Shown here piece after piece: positions 1 through 7,103 of a stretch of DNA of 64,000 nucleotides. The notes under the pieces are model-generated. The model saw only the letters and a program-made list of their open reading frames with translations. It ran no database searches and was not told where the DNA came from. How positions within the stretch are numbered: the stretch's first letter is position 1; the number at the start of each line of letters is the position of its first letter. The translations under genes were made by a program, and so were the position numbers. The DNA is from Hymenobacter properus (GTDB lineage: Bacteria > Bacteroidota > Bacteroidia > Cytophagales > Hymenobacteraceae): contig NZ_JADQDP010000003.1 in the NCBI RefSeq assembly GCF_015694735.1, positions 372,001 to 436,000 of the forward strand, written 5' to 3'.

Positions 1-527
1 CCGTAGCTGGAGAAGCCACGGTGAATAAGGCCAATTTGCGGCACGCCGGCTTTTTGCAGGCGTTCCACGGCGCCTACCCACAGCTCCAATTCCGGGTGAA
101 TGGGGTTTTTGACGAGTACCGGCACGTCGACGCCGCGCAGGGCACTGGCTATTTCCTGTACCGAAAATGGGTTGCCAGTGGTGCGGGCGCCCACCCACAA
201 GATGTCGATGCCGAAGGCCAGGCAGTCTTCCACGTGTTTGGCGGTGGCGACTTCTACGGCCGTGGGCAGGCCGGTCAGCTCGCTGGCGCGTTTTAGCCAG
301 GGCAGGCCCCGGGTGCCCACGCCCTCAAAGCCGCCAGGCTTGGTGCGGGGCTTCCAGATGCCGGCGCGCAGGGCCTGCACCTTGCCGGTGGCGGCCAGGC
401 GCTGGCAGGTTTCGAGCACCTGCTCTTCGGTTTCGGCCGAGCACGGTCCGGCGATGAGGAAGGGCTTGTCGTCGGGCTGGCGGTTGAATAAGGCGGACTT
501 CATGGCGGGGATGGAGGCTTGATTCAT
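1..527 (-). CDS. 3-deoxy-7-phosphoheptulonate (DAHP) synthase, probably with C-terminal chorismate mutase; 3' part outside window
   Basis: First enzyme of the shikimate pathway: condenses phosphoenolpyruvate and erythrose-4-phosphate to DAHP in the cytoplasm. About 175 N-terminal residues are visible before the window edge. Recognisable landmarks are GPCSAE at residues 27-32 (phosphate/PEP site), a KPRTKPGGFEG segment, GARTTGNPF, VKNPIHPE and IHRGFSSYG, the order expected of the KdsA-like (type I beta) DAHP synthases. In Bacteroidota this form normally carries a C-terminal chorismate mutase, but that part lies beyond base 1, so the fusion is inferred. It is the last visible gene of the aminotransferase-tyrA-DAHPS operon, 175 bp after tyrA, with a palindromic repeat in the gap. 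The start at 527 is preferred; an in-frame ATG at 503 is possible. Confidence 0.9.
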   Translation of the reverse strand, partial: MNQASIPAMKSALFNRQPDDKPFLIAGPCSAETEEQVLETCQRLAATGKVQALRAGIWKPRTKPGGFEGVGTRGLPWLKRASELTGLPTAVEVATAKHVEDCLAFGIDILWVGARTTGNPFSVQEIASALRGVDVPVLVKNPIHPELELWVGAVERLQKAGVPQIGLIHRGFSSY

Positions 528-570
528 TTGTCTATTGATTGTTTGGAGTAGTTAGAAGTCGGCTTCAACC

Positions 571-665
571 GTCATGCCGAACGCAGCCGAGGCATCTCGC
601 TCGCTTCGTTGAACTGATTGAATTGCGTGGCACACGCGAGATGCCTCTGCTGCGCTCGGCATGAC
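571..665. repeat. palindromic intergenic repeat, copy 1 (A-type arm)
   Basis: Long inverted repeat: the left arm begins GTCATGCCGAACGCAGCCGA and the right arm ends CTGCGCTCGGCATGAC, with 'gcatctcgc/gcgagatgc' continuing the stem. It lies between tyrA and the DAHP synthase gene inside the same minus-strand operon. The arms share the A-type sequence with the copy near 13.8 kb. Confidence 0.85.
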
Positions 666-702
666 CGTTCTTTTTTTATCGTTTAGTTGTTCTCACAATT
701 CA

Positions 703-1548
703 TCAGGGCAGCATTTTCCGGATGTAGTTGGCTTGCTGAATCTGCGCCGCCAGCCCGTCATAGTCTTCCCGCACCAGCAGCTCCCGCAGGTGCTGGAGCT
801 GATGCAGGTGCTCGTCGAGCACATCGAGCACGTTCAGGCGGTTTTGACGGAAGATGGGCACCCACGTGGCCGGCGCGCTCTTGGCCAGCCGCACCGTCGA
901 CTGGAACCCGCCGCCGGCCAAATCGAAGATGCGCTGCTCCTCCTTCTCCTTTTCCAGCACCGTAAGGGCCAGCGCAAACGAGCTGAGGTGCGAAATGTGC
1001 GACACGTAAGCCGTGTGCAGGTCGTGGGCCGCCGCATCCAGATGCAGCAGCCGCATACGTAGCTCCCGAAACAGCCTCTCGACCAGTAGCACGGCGTCCG
1101 GGTCGCTGCATTCGGTGTCGCACAACACCACGGTTTTGTTCTCGAACAGGCCTTGCACTGCCGCATCGGGCCCCGAATACTCGGTGCCGGCCATGGGGTG
1201 CGCGGCCACGAAGCGGCTGCGGCGGGGATGTTCGGCCACGGCGGCCAGCAACGCGCGTTTGGTGGAGCCCACGTCGATGACGACTTGCTGCGGCCCGACA
1301 GCGTCGAGCACAGCGGGCAGCACCGCAAGCATGGCATCCATCGGCACAGCCACCACCACCAGGTCGGCGCGGCGCACGGCTGCAGTCAGGTCGGTTTCAA
1401 TGGCATCAACCAAGCCCAGCTCCTGGGCGCGATGGGCGTGCGATGAATTGGCTTCAACCCCAATGAGGTGCTGCGCCAAGCCGTGCTGCCGCAAGCTGAG
1501 GGCGAGCGAGCCGCCGATGAGGCCGAGGCCGATGATGGTGACAGTCAT
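703..1548 (-). CDS. tyrA: prephenate dehydrogenase
   Basis: NAD(P)-dependent oxidative decarboxylation of prephenate to 4-hydroxyphenylpyruvate, the committed step to tyrosine. The 281-residue protein opens with a Rossmann dinucleotide-binding motif GLGLIGGS (residues 7-14), followed by VVAVP (66-69 region), DVGSTK (92-97) and the catalytic-region HPMAGTE (117-123), the standard TyrA order. No ACT domain is visible at the C-terminus, so feedback control may rest on the leader attenuators. The reading frame is open upstream to about 1755, but the extra residues are read through a palindromic repeat ('RSFAALRMT' type peptide), so the ATG at 1548 in front of the Rossmann fold is chosen. It follows the aminotransferase gene and precedes the DAHP synthase gene in one operon. 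Confidence 0.93.
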   Translation of the reverse strand: MTVTIIGLGLIGGSLALSLRQHGLAQHLIGVEANSSHAHRAQELGLVDAIETDLTAAVRRADLVVVAVPMDAMLAVLPAVLDAVGPQQVVIDVGSTKRALLAAVAEHPRRSRFVAAHPMAGTEYSGPDAAVQGLFENKTVVLCDTECSDPDAVLLVERLFRELRMRLLHLDAAAHDLHTAYVSHISHLSSFALALTVLEKEKEEQRIFDLAGGGFQSTVRLAKSAPATWVPIFRQNRLNVLDVLDEHLHQLQHLRELLVREDYDGLAAQIQQANYIRKMLP

Positions 1549-1599
1549 GTGGTGGGGTTGTGGAATGGTGGAGTGGTGGATTGGTAGAATGATGCAGTC

Positions 1600-1707
1600 G
1601 GCTGTCATCCTGAGCGCAGCGAAGGACCTTATCAAGCCTGAACTACCGCGCGCAATTAGGTTGGCTAAGACGTGATAAGGTCCTTCGCTGCGCTCAGGAT
1701 TACAGCC
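1600..1707. repeat. palindromic intergenic repeat, copy 2 (B-type arm), overlapping a gene end
   Basis: Inverted repeat with left arm GTCATCCTGAGCGCAGCGAA, then 'ggaccttatc', and the matching right arm ending CGCTGCGCTCAGGATTACAGC. The stem has one mismatch near the outer end. It sits between the aminotransferase and tyrA genes within the operon and supplies the last roughly 13 codons and the stop codon of the aminotransferase. Confidence 0.88.
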
Positions 1708-2861
1708 GATTGCACCCGCGCCAGTGCCTCCCGCAGCACGCTTTCCGGCTGGCACAGGCTAGCACGCACGTAACCGCGGCCATTGCTACCGAAAATGCCA
1801 CCCGGTGTGAGGAACACCCGCGCCTCGGCCAGCACGGCGTCGCTCAGGGCGTAGCCGTCGGCATATTCGGCCGGCACAGCGGCCCACACGAACAGGCCCA
1901 CCTGGCCGGCCGCCGCCTCGCAGCCTAGTGCCTGCAGCAGTTCCAGCACCAGTGCGCGGCGGGCGCGGTAGGTGTCATTCAACTCCTGGAACCAGTCGTC
2001 GCCCAGCGCCAGCGCGGCTACCGCTGCCTGCTGCACCGGCAGAAACATACCTGAGTCCATGTTGCTCTTGAAGCGCAGCACGGCGGCGATGAGGTCGGCG
2101 CGGCCGCATAGCATGCCCACGCGCCAGCCCGCCAAGTTGTGGCTCTTACTAAGCGAGTTAAGCTCTAAGGCTACATCGTGGGCGCCGGGCACGGCCAGCA
2201 GGCTCAGGGGCGCCGTTTCATTCAGAATGAACCCGTAAGGGTTGTCATGCACCAGCAGGATGCCGTGGGCCCGAGCAAAGGCCACTAGCCGCGTCAGGAA
2301 GGCCAAATCGGCTGCGGCGCCGGTGGGCATGTGCGGGTAGTTCACCAGCATCAGCTTCACCCGCGTGAGGTCGGTGGCGGCCAGGGCCTCCAAATCGGGC
2401 AGCCAGCCGGTGGCGGCCGTGAGGTCGTATTCGCGCATCTCGGCCCCGCTGATTTCAGCCACGGCGCGGTAGGTGGGGTAGCCGGGGTTGGGGATGAGCA
2501 CCGCGTCGCCAGCTTCCAGAAAGGTCATGGCCACGTGCATCAGGCCTTCTTTCGAGCCCAGCAGCGGCAGAATTTCACTAGTCGGGTCGAGCGCCACGCC
2601 GTAGTGCCGCTGGTAGAACCCAGCCATGGCGCTGCGCAGGGCAGGCGTGCCCTGGTAGCCCTGGTAGCCATGGGCGCCGGGCTGGGCGGCGCTGGCAGCG
2701 AGGGCCGCCGTCACGCTAGGGTGCGGTGGCAAATCGGGGCTGCCGATGCCCAGGTTGATGATGTTGGCACCGGCCGCATTTAGGGCCGCCAGTTCGCGCA
2801 GCTTGCGCGAGAAGTAGTACTCGCCGGTATGGGCCAGGCGGCTGGCAACGGAAACTTGCAT
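1665..2861 (-). CDS. PLP-dependent class I/II aminotransferase (aromatic/aspartate type)
   Basis: A fold-type I aminotransferase of 398 residues. Visible landmarks are NLGIGSPDLPP (36-46), HGYQGYQG, NPGYPTYR (125-132), HDNPYG (205-210) and the PLP-binding Lys239 in LNSLSKSHN, followed by GWRVGMLCG. Given its place as first gene of the tyrA/DAHP synthase operon, behind Tyr/Phe-coding leader peptides, transamination of 4-hydroxyphenylpyruvate and phenylpyruvate is the likely role; aspartate or LL-diaminopimelate activity cannot be excluded from sequence. The C-terminus is odd: after the expected end the frame runs into a palindromic repeat and gains 'AVILSAAKDLITS', a repeat-encoded tail. The start at 2861 gives the usual N-terminus and lies 37 bp after the second leader terminator. 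Confidence 0.9.
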   Translation of the reverse strand: MQVSVASRLAHTGEYYFSRKLRELAALNAAGANIINLGIGSPDLPPHPSVTAALAASAAQPGAHGYQGYQGTPALRSAMAGFYQRHYGVALDPTSEILPLLGSKEGLMHVAMTFLEAGDAVLIPNPGYPTYRAVAEISGAEMREYDLTAATGWLPDLEALAATDLTRVKLMLVNYPHMPTGAAADLAFLTRLVAFARAHGILLVHDNPYGFILNETAPLSLLAVPGAHDVALELNSLSKSHNLAGWRVGMLCGRADLIAAVLRFKSNMDSGMFLPVQQAAVAALALGDDWFQELNDTYRARRALVLELLQALGCEAAAGQVGLFVWAAVPAEYADGYALSDAVLAEARVFLTPGGIFGSNGRGYVRASLCQPESVLREALARVQSAVILSAAKDLITS

Positions 2862-2897
2862 GGTGAATCCGGGGAAGGTGAGCGTGGGGTTTGGGCA

Positions 2898-2926
2898 ATA
2901 AAAAAGGGCCTCCGTGTGGGGCCCTG
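2898..2926 (-). terminator. intrinsic terminator 2 of the Tyr/Phe operon leader
   Basis: On the minus strand, a stem AGGGCC/GGCCCT (2920-2925 with 2905-2910, loop 2911-2919) is followed directly by a run of six T. It lies 21 nt after the stop codon of leader peptide 2 and 37 nt before the aminotransferase ATG, as expected for an attenuator rather than an end-of-operon terminator. Confidence 0.85.
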
Positions 2927-2946
2927 GTGGTGTTGGCAGCGAGCGG

Positions 2947-3045
2947 TTAGCTCAGGCAACAGCGGGCCGGCTTCTTCGGGAAGAAGTAGTAATAGGCGTA
3001 ATAAGAGGCGACTTGCGGCGTAGAAAACATGACGGAATGAGGCAT
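2947..3045 (-). CDS. leader peptide 2, Tyr/Phe-rich (32 aa)
   Basis: A short open frame of 32 codons ending TAA at 2947, with the core SYYAYYYFF at residues 14-22 (five Tyr and two Phe in nine codons; a further Phe at residue 7) and then PKKPARCCLS. Such clustering of operon end-product codons just upstream of a terminator is the hallmark of attenuation leader peptides. The codons FFPKK form a perfect small hairpin (CTTCTTC/GAAGAAG, 2971-2986). The GGCCC just after it can pair with the 5' arm of terminator 2. The ATG at 3045 abuts the T-tract of terminator 1; the in-frame ATG at 3030 (27-residue peptide) may be the true start. The protein product is not expected to have a function of its own. 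Confidence 0.82.
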   Translation of the reverse strand: MPHSVMFSTPQVASYYAYYYFFPKKPARCCLS

Positions 3046-3080
3046 TAAAAAAGCGCCGGCCCAATGAAGGAGCGGCGCTG
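3045..3080 (-). terminator. intrinsic terminator 1 of the Tyr/Phe operon leader
   Basis: On the minus strand a 7-bp stem AGCGCCG/CGGCGCT (3073-3079 with 3052-3058) is followed by six T (3047-3052). It lies 38 nt after the stop of leader peptide 1 and just before leader peptide 2, so transcription must pass it to reach the second attenuator. Confidence 0.83.
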
Positions 3081-3117
3081 AAAAAGTCTGAGGGTTAGCT
3101 ACAAACGGCGGCACGCT

Positions 3118-3174
3118 CTACGCAGTGGCGTAGAGGTAATAATAGCTGAGCAGGGCGCGCGACTGGAGCATCAT
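3118..3174 (-). CDS. leader peptide 1, Tyr-rich (18 aa)
   Basis: An 18-codon frame (MMLQSRALLSYYYLYATA, stop TAG at 3118) with four Tyr codons in residues 11-15. The end of the peptide overlaps a perfect 8-bp hairpin CTCTACGC/GCGTAGAG (3116-3135). The 3' half of that hairpin continues as GAGCGTGC, which can pair, with one bulged base, with GCCGCTC in the 5' arm of terminator 1. A ribosome stalled on the Tyr triplet would cover the 5' half of the hairpin and free the 3' half to disrupt the terminator, the classical four-segment arrangement. ATG codons at 3174 and 3171 are both possible starts. Confidence 0.8.
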   Translation of the reverse strand: MMLQSRALLSYYYLYATA

Positions 3175-3190
3175 GAGGTGGTTTGCGGCT

Positions 3191-3221
3191 GCAAGGTAGG
3201 CACGGCGGGCAGAAATGCAAA
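3191..3221 (-). promoter_or_regulatory. candidate promoter of the Tyr/Phe operon leader
   Basis: On the minus strand a TTTG (3218-3221) is followed after 19 bp by TACCTTGC (3191-3198), resembling the Bacteroidota -33 TTTG / -7 TAnnTTTG pair; the -7 box is imperfect in its last bases. It would start transcription shortly before leader peptide 1. Confidence 0.5.
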
Positions 3222-3259
3222 TGAAGTTGTGCTTGCCAGGAGCGAATTGAAAGGCGGCG

Positions 3260-3796
3260 CTACAGCGTGATGCGCTCCACCAGCGGCTCGCGGGTAGCCG
3301 TGTTTAAGCCCTTGAACTCGATATACTTGACATTCGGCACCCAGAACGTGCCGCCCTCGATGCGCAGGAACACCCGCTCCAATTGAAGCTGCTTGCCGCC
3401 AAGGGTGGTGTAGACGTGGAAGCTTTTGTCAACGGGCGAGCGCAGCAGGAAAAACCGCACCTTGTTGTAAGCCGCAAACTTCAGCTCGTACTTCTCGGCC
3501 GCCAGCTTTTCGGCGGTGAGACCGTAGGCAAACTTGCGCTGAATGAAGTTCAGGTCCTTGCGCTCGCCGTGCTCGTCGTACCGAATCCAGAACACGTTCA
3601 CGGGTTCGTCTTCGTTGAGGCGGCCGGCGCGGTCCACGTTCAGCTGGTAGATAACGGTGTTGGTGTTGGGGTCGCGCTGCAGGTAGAACAGCTGGTTGGG
3701 CACGCCGCTGGGCACCGGAAACGTAGTGGCGGGCTTCTGCGCTGGCAGCAGTGCCGAAAGCAGGTTGAAAAGCAGCAGAAAGGCCGGGGCCGACAT
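3260..3796 (-). CDS. DUF4833 domain-containing secreted protein
   Basis: A 178-residue protein with a hydrophobic N-terminal segment (signal peptide, roughly residues 1-20) and then a single compact domain containing NQLFYLQRDPNTNTVIYQLN, PVNVFWIRYDEHGER and KYIEFKGLN. These match what I recall of the DUF4833 family, a Bacteroidota group of exported proteins of unknown function. The frame is open upstream to 3826, but the ATG at 3796 places the signal peptide correctly. It is transcribed in the same direction as the Tyr/Phe operon but is separated from it by the leader promoter. No function is claimed. Confidence 0.8.
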   Translation of the reverse strand: MSAPAFLLLFNLLSALLPAQKPATTFPVPSGVPNQLFYLQRDPNTNTVIYQLNVDRAGRLNEDEPVNVFWIRYDEHGERKDLNFIQRKFAYGLTAEKLAAEKYELKFAAYNKVRFFLLRSPVDKSFHVYTTLGGKQLQLERVFLRIEGGTFWVPNVKYIEFKGLNTATREPLVERITL

Positions 3797-3913
3797 GTTT
3801 ACGTGGGAATACAAGGGAGGCGGCAAAAATACGGCAGTGGGGCGCCCGCCTATAACCTCACAAGCCCAAACCCGGTTAAGAGAGCTTGCTTTCTGACTTC
3901 ACTTTTACCCTTT

Positions 3914-5011
3914 ATGATTAAGCTATTTGAACCCCTGGCCCTGCGCGGCATCACGCTCAAAAACCGCATTGTCGTGTCGCCCATGTGCCAGTACAGCGCC
4001 AAAGACGGTTTCGCCAACGACTGGCACCTGGTGCACCTGGGCAGCCGAGCCGTGGGCGGCGCGGCCCTCATCATCCAGGAAGCCACGGCTGTGTCGCCCG
4101 AGGGCCGCATCAGCCCCGAAGACCTGGGCATCTGGAACGACGAGCAGGTGCCCATGCTGCGCCGCAGCAACGATTTCATCGCGGCGCAGGGCAGCGTGCC
4201 GGGCGTGCAGTTGGCCCATGCCGGCCGCAAGGCCAGCACCTACGCCCCCTGGCGCGGCGAGGGCGCCGTGCCCGAAACCGAAGGCGGCTGGCCCGTGGTA
4301 GGCCCCGGCAATGAAGCCTTTGCCCCCAACTACCCGCAGCCGCAGGCGCTCGACGTGGCCGGCATCCAGAAAGTCATTGACGACTTCCGCGCCGCCGCCC
4401 AGCGCTGCCTGGAAGCCGGTTTTCAGGTGATTGAGCTGCATGGGGCCCACGGCTACCTGCTGCACCAGTTTCTGTCGCCGCTGAGCAACCACCGCACCGA
4501 CGCCTACGGCGGCAGCTTTGAAAACCGCATTCGGCTGCTGCTGGAAGTGGTGGCTGCCACCCGCGAGGTGTGGCCCGAAAACCTGCCGCTCATCGTCCGT
4601 ATCTCGGCCACCGACTGGACCGAGGGCGGCTGGAACGCCGACGAGGCCGTGCAGCTGGCGGCCATGCTCAAAACGCGCGGCGTGGATTTGATTGACTGCT
4701 CCACCGGCGGCAACGTACCCAAGGCCCCCATTCCCGTGGGCCCCGGCTACCAGGTGCAGTTTGCCGAGCGCATCAAGGCCGAAGCGGGCATCCGCACGGG
4801 CGCGGTAGGCCTCATCACCAGCCCCGTCGAGGCCGAAGCCATCCTGGCCAACGGCCAGGCCGACCTGGTGCTGCTGGCCCGCGAGTTTTTGCGCGAGCCT
4901 TACTTCCCGCTCTTCGCTGCGCAGGACTTGGGCGTGGAAGTGCCCTGGCCGGCCCAGTATGAGCGCGCCAAGCCGCGCGTGCACAAAGAAGTAGCAGCGG
5001 GGCCACGGTAA
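3914..5011 (+). CDS. NADH:flavin oxidoreductase, Old Yellow Enzyme family (YqjM/NamA-like)
   Basis: FMN-dependent ene-reductase of 365 residues, reducing activated C=C bonds with NAD(P)H; the physiological substrate is unknown. Landmarks are SPMCQYSA with Cys25 (the redox-sensing cysteine of the YqjM subclass), GVQLAHAGRKAS, the substrate-binding HGAHGYLLHQF pair of histidines, NHRTDAYGGSFENR and the C-terminal LLAREFLREPYFP. The frame is open far upstream, across the divergent DUF4833 gene, but the protein clearly begins at the ATG at 3914 (MIKLFEPLALRG). It is a single gene, convergent with dinB, with a palindromic repeat in between. Confidence 0.93.
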   Translation: MIKLFEPLALRGITLKNRIVVSPMCQYSAKDGFANDWHLVHLGSRAVGGAALIIQEATAVSPEGRISPEDLGIWNDEQVPMLRRSNDFIAAQGSVPGVQLAHAGRKASTYAPWRGEGAVPETEGGWPVVGPGNEAFAPNYPQPQALDVAGIQKVIDDFRAAAQRCLEAGFQVIELHGAHGYLLHQFLSPLSNHRTDAYGGSFENRIRLLLEVVAATREVWPENLPLIVRISATDWTEGGWNADEAVQLAAMLKTRGVDLIDCSTGGNVPKAPIPVGPGYQVQFAERIKAEAGIRTGAVGLITSPVEAEAILANGQADLVLLAREFLREPYFPLFAAQDLGVEVPWPAQYERAKPRVHKEVAAGPR

Positions 5012-5050
5012 GGGCGCGTTGCTGAATATGATGAATGGTTGGAAACGTTT

Positions 5051-5138
5051 GTCATCCTGAGCGCAGCGAAGGACCTTATTACGTTGGAACAGTTAATCAT
5101 TCGAACGTGACAAGGTCCTTCGCTGCGCTCAGGATGAC
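5051..5138. repeat. palindromic intergenic repeat, copy 3 (B-type arm)
   Basis: Perfect-looking inverted repeat: left arm GTCATCCTGAGCGCAGCGAA then 'ggacctt'; right arm 'aaggtcc' then TTCGCTGCGCTCAGGATGAC; loop of about 30 bp. It lies between convergent genes (ene-reductase and dinB). Confidence 0.9.
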
Positions 5139-5149
5139 GAGCGATTTCA

Positions 5150-5671
5150 TTAAGCCAGACTTCGCACCCACTGGGCCGTTACCAGCAATTGCCCTAGGTG
5201 GCGCATGGTGTGTTCGGCCGCGTGAAACAGCAGCCCCAGGTGCGTGGACGGCACTTGCGCCCGTCCCACGCCACGCACTTCGGTGAGGGTGGCTTCGTCG
5301 GTGGCGCGCAGTTGCGCGAGGGCCTTCTCCACCGTGCTGCTGAACTCCTGCACTAGTTTCTCAACCGTGTCATGGCTGATAGCTAGGGGCGGTACTTCGG
5401 CATTGAAAGCGGCGAACTGGGCCTCCGTCAGGGTTTCCTGGCGGGCGTAGGTGAGCAGGCGGTCGAGCACGCCCGCGAGGTGCTGGAGGTGAAAGCCTAC
5501 GGAGGCCACGCCGCCGGGCCGCTCGTTCACCAATTCAGGTGGGAAATCCTGCATGGCAGTGCGCACTTCGTCGCGGGCCTGCAGCAGGGCATGGGCTACG
5601 GGCTGGAGCAGCGGCGGCACGCCGGCTATAGGGCCGCGCAGCCAAATTTCGAGGGGTGCGGGAGATGACAT
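5150..5671 (-). CDS. DinB family protein (putative metal-dependent hydrolase/transferase)
   Basis: A 173-residue four-helix-bundle protein of the DinB/YfiT superfamily. The metal-ligand histidine pattern is visible: GFHLQHLAGVLDRLL in the middle and HAAEHTMRHLGQLL near the C-terminus. Family members bind a divalent metal and several act as thiol-dependent transferases or stress-induced proteins; the substrate here is unknown. It stands alone on the minus strand between two palindromic repeats, and its upstream region is shared with the divergent lysA. Confidence 0.87.
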   Translation of the reverse strand: MSSPAPLEIWLRGPIAGVPPLLQPVAHALLQARDEVRTAMQDFPPELVNERPGGVASVGFHLQHLAGVLDRLLTYARQETLTEAQFAAFNAEVPPLAISHDTVEKLVQEFSSTVEKALAQLRATDEATLTEVRGVGRAQVPSTHLGLLFHAAEHTMRHLGQLLVTAQWVRSLA

Positions 5672-5716
5672 AGAGAATGAGGTGAGGATGCTATAGGGGA
5701 ATTAAGCGGCAAGAAA

Positions 5717-5811
5717 GAACGTCATGCAGAGCGCAGCGAAGCATCTCTACCGCGCAACGCAATCATTTACTATTGCGGTAAAGATGCTTCGCTGCGCTCT
5801 GCATGACGTTC
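5717..5811. repeat. palindromic intergenic repeat, copy 4 (C-type arm)
   Basis: Inverted repeat with arms GTCATGCAGAGCGCAGCGAA...TTCGCTGCGCTCTGCATGAC, stem continued by 'gcatctctaccgc/gcggtaaagatgc'. It lies between the divergent dinB and lysA genes, some 40 bp before the lysA -7 box. Confidence 0.9.
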
Positions 5812-5852
5812 ATTGGGTGGGAACAGCCCATGTAACGACCCTCTTTAGGCCG

Positions 5853-5860
5853 TACTTTTG
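5853..5860 (+). promoter_or_regulatory. -7 promoter box of lysA
   Basis: TACTTTTG matches the Bacteroidota -7 consensus TAnnTTTG and ends 5 bp before the lysA ATG at 5866, so the lysA transcript would be leaderless or nearly so. No good -33 TTTG is seen at the usual spacing. Confidence 0.6.
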
Positions 5861-5865
5861 TGATT

Positions 5866-7095
5866 ATGTCTGATATTACCGAGGCGCTGCGCGCCGCTGC
5901 CGACCAGTTCGGCACCCCGCTATACGTTTATAACGCCGCTACTATTACGCGCCAATACCAGAAGCTGACGACGGCTTTTGCGGGGCACAAAACGCGCTTT
6001 TTCTACGCCTGCAAGGCGTTGAGCAACGTGGCCATTCTGCGCCACATCCACAGCCTGGGCTCGGGGCTCGACTGCGTGAGCATCAACGAGGTGCGGCTGG
6101 GTTTGCACGTGGGCTTCGCGCCCGATGATATTTTGTTCACGCCCAACAGCGTGACGTTCGAGGAGTTGGTGGAAGCCAAGAACCTGGGCGTCAACCTCAA
6201 CATTGATAATATCTCGCTGCTGGAGCGGTTTGGGGCCACGTTTGGCGGCTCCTACCCGGTGTGCGTGCGCCTGAACCCGCACATTGAGGCCGGCGGCAAC
6301 TACAAGATTCAAACCGGCCACATCGACTCCAAATTCGGCATCAGCATTCACCAGATGCGCCACCTCGAGCGCGTGGTGAAGGGCACCGGCCTGCACGTGC
6401 GCGGCCTGCACATGCACACCGGCTCCGAAATTAAGGACGTGGGCGTGTTCATGCGCGCCCTGGAAATCCTGTTCGACGCGGCCACGCGCTTCCCCGACCT
6501 GGAATTTCTGGACTTGGGCTCGGGCTTCAAGGTGCCCTACAAGCCCGGCGACCCCGAAACCGATGTGAACTCGCTGGGCGAGCAGGTGGCCAAGGCCTTC
6601 AAGTCCTTTGAGAAAGAATACGGCCGCGAGCTGGAGTGCTGGTTTGAGCCGGGCAAGTACCTGGTGAGCGAAAGCGGCTACCTGCTGGTGAACGTGGCGG
6701 TGGTGAAGCAAACCACGGCCACCGTGTTTGCGGGCGTGAACTCGGGCTTCAACCACCTCATCCGGCCCATGTTCTACGACAGCTACCACCACATCAGCAA
6801 CCTGACCAACCCCAAGGGCGCCGAGCGGCTCTATACCGTGGTGGGCAACATTTGCGAGACGGACACCTTTGCCTGGGACCGGCTGCTGCCCGAAATCCAC
6901 GAAAACGACCTGCTGGCCTTCCACAACGCCGGCGCCTACGGCTTCGAGATGAGCAGTAGCTTCAACTCGCGCACCCGCCCGGCCGAAGTGCTGCTGACGG
7001 AAAGCGGCGAGCTGCGCCTCATTCGTAAGCGCCAGACGTTTGAGGACCTGCTAGCCGGGCAGGTAGACGCCGTGGCCGAGGAAAAGGTCGGGTAG
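5866..7095 (+). CDS. lysA: diaminopimelate decarboxylase
   Basis: Last step of lysine biosynthesis: PLP-dependent decarboxylation of meso-diaminopimelate to L-lysine. The 409-residue protein shows the alanine-racemase-like barrel with PLP lysine K50 in FFYACKALSN, LDCVSINEVRLG, HMHTGSEIKD, FLDLGSGFKVPY, CWFEPGKYLV, and the C-terminal VGNICETDTFAWD whose cysteine contributes to the active site. The start at 5866 is chosen over an in-frame GTG at 5860 because the GTG overlaps the -7 promoter box. It is not next to other lysine genes. Confidence 0.95.
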   Translation: MSDITEALRAAADQFGTPLYVYNAATITRQYQKLTTAFAGHKTRFFYACKALSNVAILRHIHSLGSGLDCVSINEVRLGLHVGFAPDDILFTPNSVTFEELVEAKNLGVNLNIDNISLLERFGATFGGSYPVCVRLNPHIEAGGNYKIQTGHIDSKFGISIHQMRHLERVVKGTGLHVRGLHMHTGSEIKDVGVFMRALEILFDAATRFPDLEFLDLGSGFKVPYKPGDPETDVNSLGEQVAKAFKSFEKEYGRELECWFEPGKYLVSESGYLLVNVAVVKQTTATVFAGVNSGFNHLIRPMFYDSYHHISNLTNPKGAERLYTVVGNICETDTFAWDRLLPEIHENDLLAFHNAGAYGFEMSSSFNSRTRPAEVLLTESGELRLIRKRQTFEDLLAGQVDAVAEEKVG

Positions 7096-7103
7096 GCAAC
7101 GCG

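Larger units (their letters stand above)
2898..3174 (-). promoter_or_regulatory. tandem leader-peptide attenuator controlling the Tyr/Phe operon
   Basis: Reading the minus strand from 3174 towards the aminotransferase start at 2861, there are two complete attenuator modules. Module 1 is a leader peptide with SYYYLY, a hairpin over its end, and terminator 1. Module 2 is a leader peptide with SYYAYYYFF, a short hairpin, and terminator 2. In each module a segment at the end of the leader peptide can pair with the 5' arm of the terminator, giving the alternative structures expected of ribosome-stalling attenuation (module 1: 3111-3118 with 3070-3076; module 2: 2964-2968 with 2920-2924). Charged Tyr/Phe tRNA should allow termination; starvation should stall ribosomes on the Tyr/Phe codons and allow read-through. 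The mechanism is inferred; the peptides, hairpins and U-tracts are seen. Confidence 0.8.

Noticed and set aside
5035..5286. Short open frames encoding HPERSEG or RSFAALRMT peptides
   Set aside because: These are translations of the palindromic repeat arms, a known annotation artefact, not genes.
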